This document shows, piece after piece, positions 53,213-54,069 of a stretch of 64,000 nucleotides of DNA. The stretch spans positions 469,001 through 533,000 of the forward strand of contig CAJNDS010000813.1 of the NCBI GenBank assembly GCA_905221605.1, written 5' to 3'. The translations under genes were made by a program, and so were the position numbers. This DNA is from Symbiodinium natans (lineage: Eukaryota > Sar > Dinophyceae > Suessiales > Symbiodiniaceae). The stretch's first letter is position 1, and each line of letters begins with the position of its first letter. Below the pieces are notes generated by a model. That model ran no database searches. It saw only the letters and a list, made by a program, of their open reading frames with translations, and was not told the origin of the DNA.

Positions 53213-53387
53213 ACCCTAAACCCTAAACCCTAAACCCTAAACCCTAAACCCTAAACCCTACACCCTAAACCCTAAACCCTAAATAGAGAACCCGAATCCC
53301 TAAAACCGAAACCTAAACCCTAAACCCTAAACCCCTAAACCTGAAGCCGCACAGGACAAGGGCTCGGGCTTCATCCCCAACGCCAAG
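9818..53387 (+). CDS. Split gene for a class III nucleotide cyclase (23 exons recovered)
   Basis: Class III cyclases convert ATP or GTP to cAMP or cGMP with a dimeric catalytic core. Twenty-three short exons on the + strand join in frame without a stop: 360 codons in 1,080 nt over 43.6 kb. Exons from 12.7 to 37.1 kb follow the family order: helical linker, VTILF strand, FGRMDEICAKY helix, KIETV, LKMGTHTGKIIAG, LPRFRLFGDT-NTSAR, MKGKGE-VEVYYF. Introns begin GT (7), GC (8) or GA (7) and 21 of 22 acceptors are AG|G; 20 introns are phase 0. Two transposons, at 16.4-26.7 and 40.6-46.6 kb, lie in introns. Start and stop codons were not found. The core from 10,775 to 37,148 is secure by homology; the part after 46.9 kb rests only on phase and splice pattern. 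The product may be a membrane protein, since some candidate upstream exons look membrane-spanning, but this is inference. Confidence 0.8.
10775..10828 (+). CDS. Cyclase-gene exon, linker before the catalytic domain
   Basis: Reads GLRRQFRIDYEEKKDTCP: charged and helical, as expected of the linker before class III catalytic domains. The acceptor is gcag|G and the donor CCG|GTGTGG. Phase 0 on both sides. Confidence 0.7.
11247..11342. mobile_element. Inverted-repeat element, family A, copy 2
   Basis: Starts cttgggatgttcccc; arms gaacagtcctgaatagggat and tccctattaaggcctggtcg. Lies in the intron after the exon at 10,775. Confidence 0.7.
11470..11940. repeat. TTTAGGG array, G run, then CCTAAAG array
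   Basis: TTTAGGG at 11,470-11,590; a run of 18 G at about 11,760; CCTAAAG units at 11,818-11,905, then CCCTAAA. The G-strand/C-strand order matches an intron between exons 10,775 and 12,734. Confidence 0.9.
12030..12660. repeat. GC-rich dispersed repeat, copy 1
   Basis: About 620 nt sharing order and motifs with 15,000-15,640: a gtgtccagggaccag-like part, a Pro-rich C/G tract, and ccctaaaagga...gttgggtgg. Includes a C-rich tract at 12,250-12,320. Long frames here are compositional. Confidence 0.55.
12734..12778 (+). CDS. Cyclase-gene exon (VLEDLYNVFDGMAPP)
   Basis: Fifteen codons between ccag and the donor gtagct. Placed where cyclases have the helix that leads into the Leu/Pro-rich strand before the catalytic fold. 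Joins in phase 0 to the exon at 13,954. Confidence 0.75.
13668..13722. repeat. Hairpin with 17-bp arms
   Basis: taactgtactcataacc and ggttataagtacagtta, one mismatch, loop of 21 nt. Possibly a small transposon remnant in the intron before the exon at 13,954. Confidence 0.65.
13745..13945. repeat. CCCTAAA array before a cyclase exon
   Basis: About 28 units with CCCCAAA variants, ending nine bases before the acceptor at 13,953. Confidence 0.9.
13954..14016 (+). CDS. Cyclase-gene exon (VPSYVIPRMLRED, ending DPIDR)
   Basis: Twenty-one codons that correspond to the family segment in which a Pro-rich motif and an Arg/Leu helix precede the first catalytic strand (compare the general pattern LLP..V...L). 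Acceptor ctgag|G, donor CGG|GTGCTC, phase 0. The intron that follows starts with TTTAGGG-type repeats. Confidence 0.78.
14862..15009. repeat. Cluster of strong hairpins
   Basis: In order: gccgcccccc/ggggggcggc; tcgacc/ggtcga; cctcctg/caggagg; ccggtaccgg; and the 20-nt perfect palindrome ggggaccagtactggtcccc at 14,990-15,009. Confidence 0.75.
15000..15640. repeat. GC-rich dispersed repeat, copy 2
   Basis: Related to 12,030-12,660. Contains many gggcc/ggccc blocks and ends gggtgggagaaaagtg. Confidence 0.55.
15725..15870. repeat. CCCTAAA then CCCCCTAAT array
   Basis: Thirteen CCCTAAA units followed by five ccccctaat units, upstream of the first catalytic exon. Confidence 0.9.
15895..15933 (+). 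CDS. Cyclase catalytic domain exon 1 (VTILFVLIVIDDS)
   Basis: Thirteen codons matching the first beta strand of class III cyclases, normally V-[ST]-[IV]-[LM]-F-x-D-I. The residue at the metal-binding Asp position is Leu here (F-V-L-I). Donor TCG|GCGCAC is a GC site. If this donor is correct, the next exon is 12 kb away beyond the LINE. The open frame continues past this donor for about 40 nt, so the 3' end could be later. Confidence 0.75.
15972..16445. repeat. TTGAGGG, TTTAGGG and CCCCTAA arrays with a duplicated segment
   Basis: The segment aaccagccgctctg(c/t)cctctt + agggtttgggttgaggg occurs at 15,972 and again at 16,190. CCCCTAA units fill 16,310-16,430 next to the LINE 3' end. Confidence 0.85.
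16514..17101 (-). pseudogene. LINE ORF2 C-terminal tail
   Basis: A 195-codon frame that continues the RNase H segment after a frameshift: PLWQWLRRLRWELPGAHKG and LLVHFVASTGVCPPARDP, then a basic end and a stop about 65 nt before the telomere-like array. Its function is not known. Confidence 0.6.
16834..18186 (-). pseudogene. LINE ORF2: zinc finger and RNase H
   Basis: A 450-codon frame. Residues 31-47 form a finger CPLCGAKDTKEHRLLTC. RNase H follows: LLLFTDGS (Asp 1), GINKAEAYAIL (Glu), IVSDSK (Asp 2) and GNDYADTAAKEA (Asp 3), so all four acidic residues are present. It removes the RNA strand during retrotransposition. Near 17,050 the frame changes and the C-terminal tail continues in the segment at 16,514-17,101. 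Confidence 0.85.
18063..19830 (-). pseudogene. LINE ORF2: reverse transcriptase
   Basis: The RT runs in a - frame open from 20,567, but only the part below about 19,830 is homologous. Visible motifs: KKKATGICGWSPSELK (motif 1-2 region), a VGVDIVKCFNQLPW block (motif A with its catalytic Asp), YNGAPEGDPVS (motif B) and TYVDNWSW (motif C). Motif C carries YVDN in place of YxDD, so the second catalytic Asp is Asn. Downstream is a thumb region and a zinc-finger start, then the frame changes near 18,100. Confidence 0.85.
19792..22218 (-). pseudogene. LINE ORF2: GEASHPGP motif and AP endonuclease
   Basis: An 808-codon frame. GEASHPGP lies at residues 164-171. From about residue 215 it has the AP-like endonuclease fold: an Asn strand (VVCNPTSV), the Glu motif (CVSETSA), the GDFN motif (IAGDFNCRP) and the terminal His-Asp motif (FDSHDPLVM). 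This enzyme nicks target DNA for target-primed reverse transcription. The C-terminal part links to the RT but the frame is lost near 19,800, where the RT continues in another frame. Confidence 0.85.
22258..22491 (-). pseudogene. LINE ORF1 coiled-coil C-terminus
   Basis: Seventy-seven codons, rich in Gln/Leu heptads (RVRADMQLLSNQLGQQL, AQQEQQVAQGMAELKQL) ending RRED and a stop. This is a coiled coil, as expected for trimerising ORF1 proteins. It is displaced by one frame from the segment before it. Confidence 0.6.
22388..23842 (-). pseudogene. LINE ORF1, 3' part
   Basis: A 484-codon frame following the preceding segment by a frameshift near 23,840. It contains a globular part (DALCVAVLGYDCPEPSTCGG, FNGKPVLVSYVQPRQS) and a linker with repeated DPWSSQDPWSQYL, a motif I associate with dinoflagellate retrotransposon gag-like proteins. 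It loses frame near 22,500, where a coiled-coil tail continues in another frame. Confidence 0.65.
23659..26226 (-). pseudogene. LINE ORF1, middle part, with MTase-like motif and peptide repeats
   Basis: An 855-codon frame. Residues 2-30 read FCGGFNGWSQAAMRMA and then VSWSLDND, which resembles motif I/II of C5 cytosine methyltransferases (F-x-G-G-x-x-G/N-W-[ST], later a D-x-D). No catalytic PC motif follows; instead residues of about 130-430 are about nine degenerate repeats of a peptide like GFSPNPCAHPPSAT. The rest (HTPLHVPWDVRPQPGAP onward) is typical ORF1-like sequence of dinoflagellate LINEs. The frame shifts near 23,840 into the next segment. The methyltransferase reading is tentative. 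Confidence 0.6.
24950..25830 (-). repeat. Minisatellite of about 110 nt inside LINE ORF1
   Basis: About nine degenerate units. Each holds a core such as acacgggttagggctaaacc, then a variant of CGAAAGGGGTTAGGGAGG and GGCCCCCAGCGCGTTGAAAG. The core itself combines a GGGTTAGGG and a CTAAACCC element, i.e. telomere-like sequence in both orientations within protein-coding DNA. The encoded peptide repeat is Pro/Ser/Cys-rich. Confidence 0.8.
26151..26663 (-). pseudogene. LINE ORF1, 5' part
   Basis: An open frame of 170 codons starting MGPAMSNQGTHERATHP. It contains FLVRAQVLQQAHIWAANGD and VILDATMGPAFLMGQLDIEK. Near 26,230 the frame is lost and the next segment (FCGGFNGWSQAA) continues in another frame, so this looks like a frameshift within one protein. 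Function unknown beyond being the N-terminal part of ORF1. Confidence 0.6.
26725..27010. repeat. CCCTAAA/CCCCTAA array at the LINE 5' end
   Basis: CCCCTAA units at about 26,740-26,830, then CCCTAAA. The same variant flanks the other end of the LINE. Confidence 0.9.
27314..27408. repeat. Direct repeats flanking a short CCCTAAA array
   Basis: tttaagggcccatatt(a/c)acgg occurs at 27,314-27,337 and 27,385-27,408 with about 47 nt of CCCTAAA-type repeat between them. Confidence 0.75.
27414..27630 (+). other. Unique coding-like island with an in-frame stop
   Basis: A 310-nt non-repetitive island inside a cyclase intron. After cgcag it is open for 71 codons (including FQGSREPEHRYLTRG and CLEPFISCLVGGDS) and ends in TGA. 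The cyclase reading joins across it without a gap, so it is not needed for that protein. It could be a fragment of another gene or a transposon piece. Confidence 0.3.
27925..27968 (+). CDS. Cyclase catalytic exon 2 (LPEMSSYVVSTLEL)
   Basis: Forty-four nucleotides after ctag. Length and pattern fit the segment between the first strand and the next helix of the cyclase fold. It ends in phase 2 at a GA donor (CTTTT|GAGC), so the next exon supplies the last base of a Leu codon. This is the only junction whose acceptor is not followed by G. Confidence 0.7.
28175..28317. mobile_element. Introner-like inverted-repeat element at a splice acceptor
   Basis: Imperfect arms ctgattagggacccaaaagg and ttttttggggccctatctga, with inner arms gcaagcacaagca and tgcttatgtgc. 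Its right end (ctgaag) is the acceptor of the cyclase exon at 28,318, so the element supplies the whole 3' part of this short intron. Confidence 0.7.
28318..28357 (+). CDS. Cyclase catalytic exon 3 (IFGRMDEICAKYQ)
   Basis: Forty nucleotides that match the family helix usually written LFSRFDEL. The acceptor ctgaag|G lies at the very end of a 140-nt inverted-repeat element (28,175-28,317). Donor CAG|GCCTTG is a GC site. Confidence 0.85.
28808..28928. mobile_element. Short inverted-repeat element (CAATCAGGG ends)
   Basis: Nine-base perfect ends caatcaggg and ccctgattg, 121 nt apart, in the intron after the exon at 28,318. Confidence 0.5.
29300..29640. repeat. TATAACCT-rich tract then CCCTAAA array
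   Basis: AT-rich units such as cctatataa and ccttatataa at 29,300-29,430, then CCCTAAA to 29,640. Lies in the intron before exon 29,680. Confidence 0.85.
29680..29739 (+). CDS. Cyclase catalytic exon 4 with the KIET specificity/metal motif
   Basis: Twenty codons: VTKIETVAEEYVACVGVLPK. This matches the family block K-[IV]-[KE]-T-[IV]-G-D-x-[YF]. Glu in KIET is the residue typical of guanylyl cyclases. The second metal-binding Asp (GD) is replaced: the sequence reads AEE. Acceptor ggcag|G, donor AAG|GCGCTC. Confidence 0.9.
29755..29875. repeat. CCCTAAA array after a cyclase exon
   Basis: C-strand repeat on the donor side, an exception to the usual orientation. Confidence 0.85.
30115..30634 (+). 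other. Two coding-like fragments in a cyclase intron
   Basis: At 30,115-30,329 the + frame reads LTQFSPENVTRWAEALKRVA and continues open for about 70 codons. At 30,455-30,634 a second frame reads EINLDEIHGATMNSVRDTVT and ends at a stop. They lie between TTTAGGG and CCCTAAA tracts. Neither is recognised; they may be captured gene fragments. Confidence 0.3.
30730..30835. repeat. CCCTAAA/CCCCAAA array
   Basis: Precedes the 24-nt exon at 30,877. Confidence 0.9.
30877..30900 (+). CDS. Cyclase 24-nt microexon (DHGEIGDK)
   Basis: Eight codons between ttgcag and a GC donor (AAG|GCTCCC), phase 0 both sides. It falls in the variable loop between the KIET block and the helix that follows. Its size alone would make it hard to detect; it is supported by the exact frame fit with both neighbours. 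Confidence 0.7.
31150..31335. repeat. CCCTAAA array
   Basis: About 25 nearly perfect units. Confidence 0.95.
31464..31582. mobile_element. Inverted-repeat element, family B
   Basis: Perfect terminal repeats of at least 24 bp, beginning cccagacccctgggaggatc and ending gatcctcccaggggtctggg. A degenerate relative lies at 27,163-27,247 (gacccctggggtggatccaa and ttggatcctccc). Confidence 0.85.
31725..32030. repeat. TTTAGGG array facing a CCCTAAA array
   Basis: G-strand units at 31,725-31,850 and C-strand units at 31,928-32,020, within 80 nt, before exon 32,035. Confidence 0.95.
32035..32103 (+). CDS. Cyclase catalytic exon 6 (AHYDKLLVRMFLAASEILD)
   Basis: Twenty-three codons forming the amphipathic helix that precedes the L-[KR]-x-G-x-H-x-G strand in this family. 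Acceptor cagag|G, GA donor (CAG|GATCGT), phase 0. Confidence 0.82.
32865..33050. repeat. CCCTAAA array before exon 33,069
   Basis: About 24 units with few changes. Confidence 0.95.
33069..33137 (+). CDS. Cyclase catalytic exon 7 (LKMGTHTGKIIAG)
   Basis: Twenty-three codons. The block VQLKMG followed by THTGKIIAG is the class III signature [LV]-[RK]-x-G-[IVM]-[HN]-x-G-x-[VI]-x-[AG]-G. Acceptor cgcag|G, donor GGG|GCGCCT (GC). Very strong family match. Confidence 0.93.
33240..33360. repeat. CCTAGGC array
   Basis: Units ccctaggccctagg, a palindromic heptamer variant, next to the gag fragment. Confidence 0.9.
33365..33640 (+). pseudogene. Gag zinc-finger fragment (CCCH + CCHC)
   Basis: A 275-nt island lying within a cyclase intron, between CCTAGGC and CCCTAAG repeats. 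It encodes a C-x8-C-x5-C-x3-H finger (CKFFLSPNGC, CRTPH) followed by a C-x2-C-x4-H-x4-C knuckle (CLTCGSEAHRQRDC). This pair resembles the gag end of Ty1/copia-like elements in dinoflagellates. There is no ATG and nothing else of an element, so it is a captured fragment. Confidence 0.65.
33640..33935. repeat. CCCTAAG, CCCTGAG and CCCTAAGAG arrays
   Basis: Several variants in successive blocks before exon 33,955. Confidence 0.85.
33955..34016 (+). CDS. Cyclase catalytic exon 8 (LPRFRLFGDTINTSAR)
   Basis: Sixty-two nucleotides with the signature P-[RK]-[YF]-x-[LV]-[FW]-G-[DP]-x-[VI]-N-x-[AS]-x-R. Asn and Arg, which stabilise the transition state, are present. The base-selecting position (Cys in guanylyl, Asp in adenylyl cyclases) is Arg. 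It ends in phase 2 at a GA donor (AG|GACC). Confidence 0.95.
34174..34216 (+). CDS. Cyclase catalytic exon 9 (MMQKSKPGNLMFGE)
   Basis: Forty-three nucleotides that complete the Arg codon of the previous exon and then give the helix and strand equivalent to R-M-[EQ]-x-x-x-x-P-G-x-[IVL]-x-[VF]. The intron before it is only 157 nt, nearly all TTTAGGG-type repeat. Donor GAG|GAGATG is a GA site. Confidence 0.9.
34627..34668 (+). CDS. Cyclase catalytic exon 10 (ETNQVLPSCIPARK)
   Basis: Fourteen codons corresponding to the E-x-[TY]-x-x-[LV] helix after the FGDT block. Acceptor agcag|G, donor AAG|GCCTCA (GC), phase 0. Confidence 0.8.
35510..35590. repeat. CCCTAAA array before exon 35,645
   Basis: About 10 units, then a C/T-rich stretch to the acceptor. 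Confidence 0.9.
35645..35677 (+). CDS. Cyclase catalytic exon 11 (GEKVVMKGKGE)
   Basis: Eleven codons: the nearly invariant class III segment [VI]-x-[VM]-K-G-[KI]-G-x. Acceptor ggcag|G, donor GAG|GCGCGA (GC). It joins seamlessly to VEVYYF in the next exon. Confidence 0.93.
36050..36303 (+). other. Coding-like Pro/Ala-rich island in a cyclase intron
   Basis: A GC-rich 250-nt island, open in two overlapping + frames, with an internal imperfect repeat (gcAAGACAAGCCT and gcACAGAACAAGCCT, each followed by TTCGTT and a CTCCAGGGG copy). The flanking cyclase exons (35,645 and 37,086) join without it. It could be an alternative exon or a fragment. Confidence 0.25.
37086..37148 (+). CDS. Cyclase catalytic exon 12 (VEVYYFDRAGFQAAEAK)
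   Basis: Twenty-one codons giving the last strand of the catalytic domain (K-G-K-G-x-[MV]-x-[TV]-[YF]-[WYF]) and a following helix. Acceptor cccag|G; GA donor (GAG|GACCCC). TTTAGGG-type repeats begin seven bases after the donor. Confidence 0.92.
37150..37400. repeat. TTTAGGG/TTTGGGG array with a 57-nt higher-order repeat
   Basis: gtttcgggttgcgggtttgt occurs three times about 57 nt apart within G-strand repeats. Confidence 0.85.
38348..38600. repeat. CCCTAAA array
   Basis: About 35 units, ending just before exon 38,616. Confidence 0.95.
38616..38639 (+). CDS. Cyclase-gene exon after the catalytic domain (EKGTEEPR)
   Basis: Acceptor cgaag|G continues the frame of the previous exon. With a GC donor after CGG it is 24 nt and fits in phase 0 to the exon at 46,955. 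A GT donor ten bases later is an alternative. Preceded by 240 nt of CCCTAAA repeats. Confidence 0.55.
38660..38970. repeat. 59-nt tandem repeat of TTTAGGG-derived sequence
   Basis: Five units containing gggtttagagatgagagttt and aggattaattaa. Confidence 0.9.
39239..39350. mobile_element. Inverted-repeat element, family A, copy 3
   Basis: Arms tggatgttccccttatacta and gtataaggggggaacagccc enclose agcagtccttaatagg and its complement. One of the best-preserved copies. Confidence 0.85.
39420..39610. repeat. CCCTAAA array
   Basis: About 26 units with CCCTAAG variants. Confidence 0.9.
40001..40101. mobile_element. Inverted-repeat element, family A, copy 4
   Basis: Arms cttctaacagtccttaatag and ctattaaggactgttagaag; nearly perfect hairpin of about 100 nt. 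Confidence 0.85.
40215..40350. repeat. TTTAGGG array
   Basis: Nineteen nearly perfect G-strand units. Confidence 0.95.
40514..40560. mobile_element. Inverted-repeat element, family A, copy 5, left half
   Basis: cttgggatgttcacccttat, then taacagtctttactaggaa. Interrupted here by the recombinase retrotransposon; its right half is at 46,578-46,632. Confidence 0.85.
40561..40637 (+). repeat. Split direct repeat A1
   Basis: Seventy-seven bases starting gtgaattgccaagggcagtg and ending cagatcaagcctt; identical by eye to A2 at 46,128-46,204. Confidence 0.9.
40725..41221 (+). pseudogene. Element 5' coding remnants before gag
   Basis: Two overlapping frames. The first (40,725-40,973) reads FRKHLIDKGHDDDEWKAIA. 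The second (40,952-41,221) contains VCRLCGCNAAECGWQKRGKK, a Cys-rich stretch, and ends in TAA at 41,219 directly before and in frame with the gag-like ORF. They are probably the N-terminal part of ORF1 broken by a frameshift and a stop. Confidence 0.5.
41222..42358 (+). CDS. Gag-like ORF1 of the recombinase retrotransposon
   Basis: A 378-codon open frame lacking its own ATG (it follows a stop). It has a Lys/Arg/Ser-rich middle (RKRKKCKRDGRRRRSSSS) and a helical C-terminal part (TCLDHLLSGQLARAGDVLMQ, LKAVESSLTDGWSVARHNEL) of a kind I associate with DIRS-like elements in dinoflagellates, before a basic, Gly-rich tail. It probably packages RNA. No zinc knuckle is present. Stop at 42,356. Confidence 0.7.
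   Translation: MRVNVHHARTVVKKKIGKQAPQGKPVVEQRGPVESGPPNSEQVTASARSHGERIREALRCGEPSLLDQVSNAGVGVPVVGAGLLWKDVGGKRPDEAERGRERQRQAKRKTDVQQGLVALAAGSKGIARMNFVQQISSEEDEAAKPNASSRDRKRKKCKRDGRRRRSSSSRPSSRSSSSSVVATRDGGVESLAVASRKKPGKLLRSGLMEMRQYLLDHGGAAASQDSVGEDWRSTKVGAYISQVLFVNHSPDTVGIRNAREIVTLATCLDHLLSGQLARAGDVLMQRLKAVESSLTDGWSVARHNELIPPARPAIANDRERDFAAKAALRAARLQESLQKARVQKVGLGVRRPTGSSLQEPGKGSAPPSGGKGADRRRK
42403..43240 (+). pseudogene. Reverse transcriptase remnant
   Basis: Spread over three frames. In the frame from 42,570 the motifs ATVMPMGWLSAVGILQHAHR (motif B region) and WHVYLDDSTFLDW (motif C, YLDD) are seen. The following segment (42,877 on) reads TRLGVVIDGEHGSLGV, the region after the palm in DIRS-like RTs. 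Motif A is not recognisable, so the N-terminal part is deleted or badly shifted. Confidence 0.7.
43240..43360 (+). pseudogene. RNase H, N-terminal part
   Basis: In the frame from 43,031 the sequence RISGLVTASDASEYGGGVCA gives the first RNase H strand with its catalytic Asp (x-[ST]-D-A-S-x-x-G-x-G). The remaining acidic residues are not here; they appear 1.4 kb later at 44.7-45.0 kb, after the methyltransferase-like region. Confidence 0.65.
43400..44270 (+). pseudogene. Cytosine-C5 methyltransferase-like domain
   Basis: C5 methyltransferases transfer a methyl group from SAM to cytosine in DNA. Motifs in order over frame changes: LLFEWCGGI then LRRAIDLLHIP (motif I, F-x-G-x-G-G-[IL]-R-x-A); KTVCCDCDVFSQRV (motif II, acidic residue after a strand); HVSFVIQGESTCGQRW (motif IV region; Cys present but the usual Pro-Cys is not); HFAYVETMPCD (motif VI, ENV-like); LARRPRFFWTS (motif VIII, R-x-R); and near 44,205-44,270 ILCAAEREALSGFP (the E-x-x-x-x-x-GFP motif near the C-terminus). 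At least one frameshift lies inside motif I. Retrotransposons carrying such domains have been reported in dinoflagellates; the relation to those is not tested here. Confidence 0.7.
44078..45034 (+). pseudogene. End of MTase-like domain and RNase H C-terminal part
   Basis: A 318-codon open frame. It starts with the end of the methyltransferase-like region (REALSGFPKSHTR). Towards the end it has INLLELQAYLKTLKWRVRC (RNase H Glu motif), RFLHFLDSQVCLALL (second Asp motif), and SEFNPADLPSRG (terminal N-x-A-D-x-x-S-R motif). Together with 43,240-43,360 these make one RNase H split by the methyltransferase-like domain. Confidence 0.75.
45018..45935 (+). pseudogene. Tyrosine recombinase
   Basis: Integrates the circular DNA intermediate without target duplication. 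The N-terminal half (45,018-45,350) is a helical arm-like domain (RYAKWFELFVLFLQQELGHL). The catalytic half is in another frame (45,380-45,823): FLGFLRTGEALSL (first Arg), GHGFRPHSLRRGGATHFF (H-x-x-R). After a one-base shift at about 45,822 the frame reads GRWKHLSTARLYLKEAK, with Trp in the place of the second His and the nucleophile Tyr. All catalytic residues exist but over at least two frameshifts. Confidence 0.8.
45988..46124 (+). repeat. Split direct repeat B1
   Basis: Begins ccaagatgattcggtttcac and ends ggagtgagctgaatg. Repeated as B2 at 46,432-46,577 with small differences (gtcaatgtcttagccgagtg in B2 where B1 has atgtccgagtg). Confidence 0.9.
46128..46204 (+). repeat. Split direct repeat A2
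   Basis: Second copy of A1, placed directly after B1. The A2-B1 junction is the arrangement expected of PAT/Ngaro elements, whose circular intermediates need it. Confidence 0.9.
46252..46457 (+). repeat. Tandem duplication within the element's 3' region
   Basis: A unit of about 104 nt (gaagcgggtagcaggcgagc to gttcacttgacg-like end) occurs twice, at about 46,252-46,355 and 46,356-46,457, differing by few bases. It includes the first bases of repeat B. Confidence 0.85.
46432..46577 (+). repeat. Split direct repeat B2
   Basis: Second copy of repeat B, forming the 3' end of the element. It is followed by a G run and then the right half of the interrupted inverted-repeat element. Confidence 0.9.
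46578..46632. mobile_element. Inverted-repeat element, family A, copy 5, right half
   Basis: tattccctaataagggctgt and tagtataaggatgaacatcc complete the copy that starts at 40,514. Confidence 0.85.
46955..47020 (+). CDS. Probable downstream exon (EGFTNDTAELANPNTK)
   Basis: Twenty-two codons between cgcag and GCC|GTAGCT, phase 0. If joined to 38,639 the intron between them is 8.3 kb and holds the recombinase retrotransposon. No family recognised. Confidence 0.6.
47050..47135. repeat. CCCTAAA array
   Basis: About 12 units shortly after the exon at 46,955. Confidence 0.95.
47940..48280. repeat. Degenerate CCCTAAA-type tracts
   Basis: Short runs of CCCTAAA with cccaaaatctaagccc units before exon 48,314. 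Confidence 0.75.
48314..48343 (+). CDS. Probable downstream exon (AEFQSSFHCE)
   Basis: Acceptor acgcag|G; GT donor GAA|GTCTCC keeps phase 0. The open frame runs on for 15 nt more, so the 3' end is not certain. No domain recognised. Confidence 0.5.
49285..49435. repeat. CCCTAAA/CCCTCAA array
   Basis: Precedes the exon at 49,465. Confidence 0.9.
49465..49503 (+). CDS. Probable downstream exon (AFVRKFRSRLHRQ)
   Basis: Thirteen codons, basic, between cccag|G and CAG|GTGCTC. Phase 0. All three frames are open here, so the frame is chosen from its neighbours. Confidence 0.5.
49540..50000. repeat. Long degenerate TTTAGGG/TTTGGGG tract
   Basis: About 460 nt of G-strand repeats following the exon at 49,465. 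Confidence 0.9.
50175..50222 (+). CDS. Probable downstream exon (ASFVSLGPQIMQPLEP)
   Basis: Sixteen codons between ttgcag|G and a GA donor (CCC|GAGCCA), phase 0. CCCTAAA repeats end nine bases before it and TTTAGGG repeats start about 25 bases after it. Confidence 0.5.
50750..50990. repeat. CCCTACA then CCCTAAA array
   Basis: Five CCCTACA units, then CCCTAAA, with a repeated cccaaaatctaagcccta segment before exon 50,997. Confidence 0.9.
50997..51050 (+). CDS. Probable downstream exon (AGATLFDLFHMEHTRAWE)
   Basis: Eighteen codons between cccag|G and GAG|GTGAAG, phase 0. Function not recognised. Confidence 0.55.
51310..51710. repeat. Minisatellite GGAGTGCCCAACCCCAGAGT
   Basis: About 12 units of 25-45 nt with shared core ggagtgcccaaccccagagt. 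Unrelated to the telomere repeat. Confidence 0.85.
52770..53010. repeat. TTTAGGG/TTTTAGGG array
   Basis: Heptamer and octamer units mixed. Confidence 0.9.
53090..53290. repeat. CCCTCAA then CCCTAAA array
   Basis: Two homogeneous blocks; C run at about 53,110. Confidence 0.9.
53355..53387 (+). CDS. Probable downstream exon (DKGSGFIPNAK)
   Basis: Eleven codons after cacag|G with a GA donor (AAG|GATGGA), phase 0. This is the last exon that follows the AG|G rule in this chain. Confidence 0.45.
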
Positions 53388-53414
53388 GATGGAGGCCACC
53401 GGCGTGGATGAAAC

Positions 53415-53550
53415 CTTCAGGGTTTAGGGTTTAGGGTTTAGGGTTTAGGAGGGTTTAGGGTTTAGGGTTTAGGAGCGTTTAGGAGGGTTTAGGGTTTAGG
53501 AGGGTTTAGGGTTTAGGGTTTAGGGTTTAGGGTTTAGGGTTTAGGGTTCA
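53415..53550. repeat. TTTAGGG array
   Basis: G-strand units following exon 53,355. Confidence 0.9.
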
Positions 53551-53735
53551 GGGCTGAGGGTTCAGGGCGCTTGAGGTTTGAAGGTGGGCCGAAGGTGGGG
53601 GTTTGCGAAACTAGGGGGACCCCTACAATAGACCCCCCCCCCAAGAGAGGATTCCCTTACTACAAGGACCCTAAGAAGGTACCCCTAATCGGGTGCTTCA
53701 GTGTTTTTGAAAGGTTTCAGGGATTGGGGGGTTTT

Positions 53736-53853
53736 GTATGTTCCTTATACTAACAGTCCTTAAAAGGGATTATAGCACCCCCCCCCCTCCCCGCTTATTT
53801 GAATCCTTATTAAGCACTGTTAGTATAAGGGGGAACACCCCAACTTTAGGGAT
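53736..53853. mobile_element. Inverted-repeat element, family A, copy 6
   Basis: Arms cttatactaacagtccttaa and ttaagcactgttagtataag, with a C-rich loop and gggggaacaccccaac as outer end. Confidence 0.85.
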
Positions 53854-54069
53854 TCGCATGTTGTTTTCATGTTTATATCTCGGTGATCTGGCTTCGCGCC
53901 TCAGGGTTTGGGGATTTCGGGCCGCAGGGCCCTCCAGTGTCTGAGGTTCTTAGGTTCTTAAGGTCGTAGGGCCCCCTCCCTTCCCCATCCCTCCAAAGCT
54001 ACAAAGGTTTAGGGTTTAGGGTTTCGGGTTTAGGGTTTAGGATATGCAATACCCTAAACTCTAACCCAG

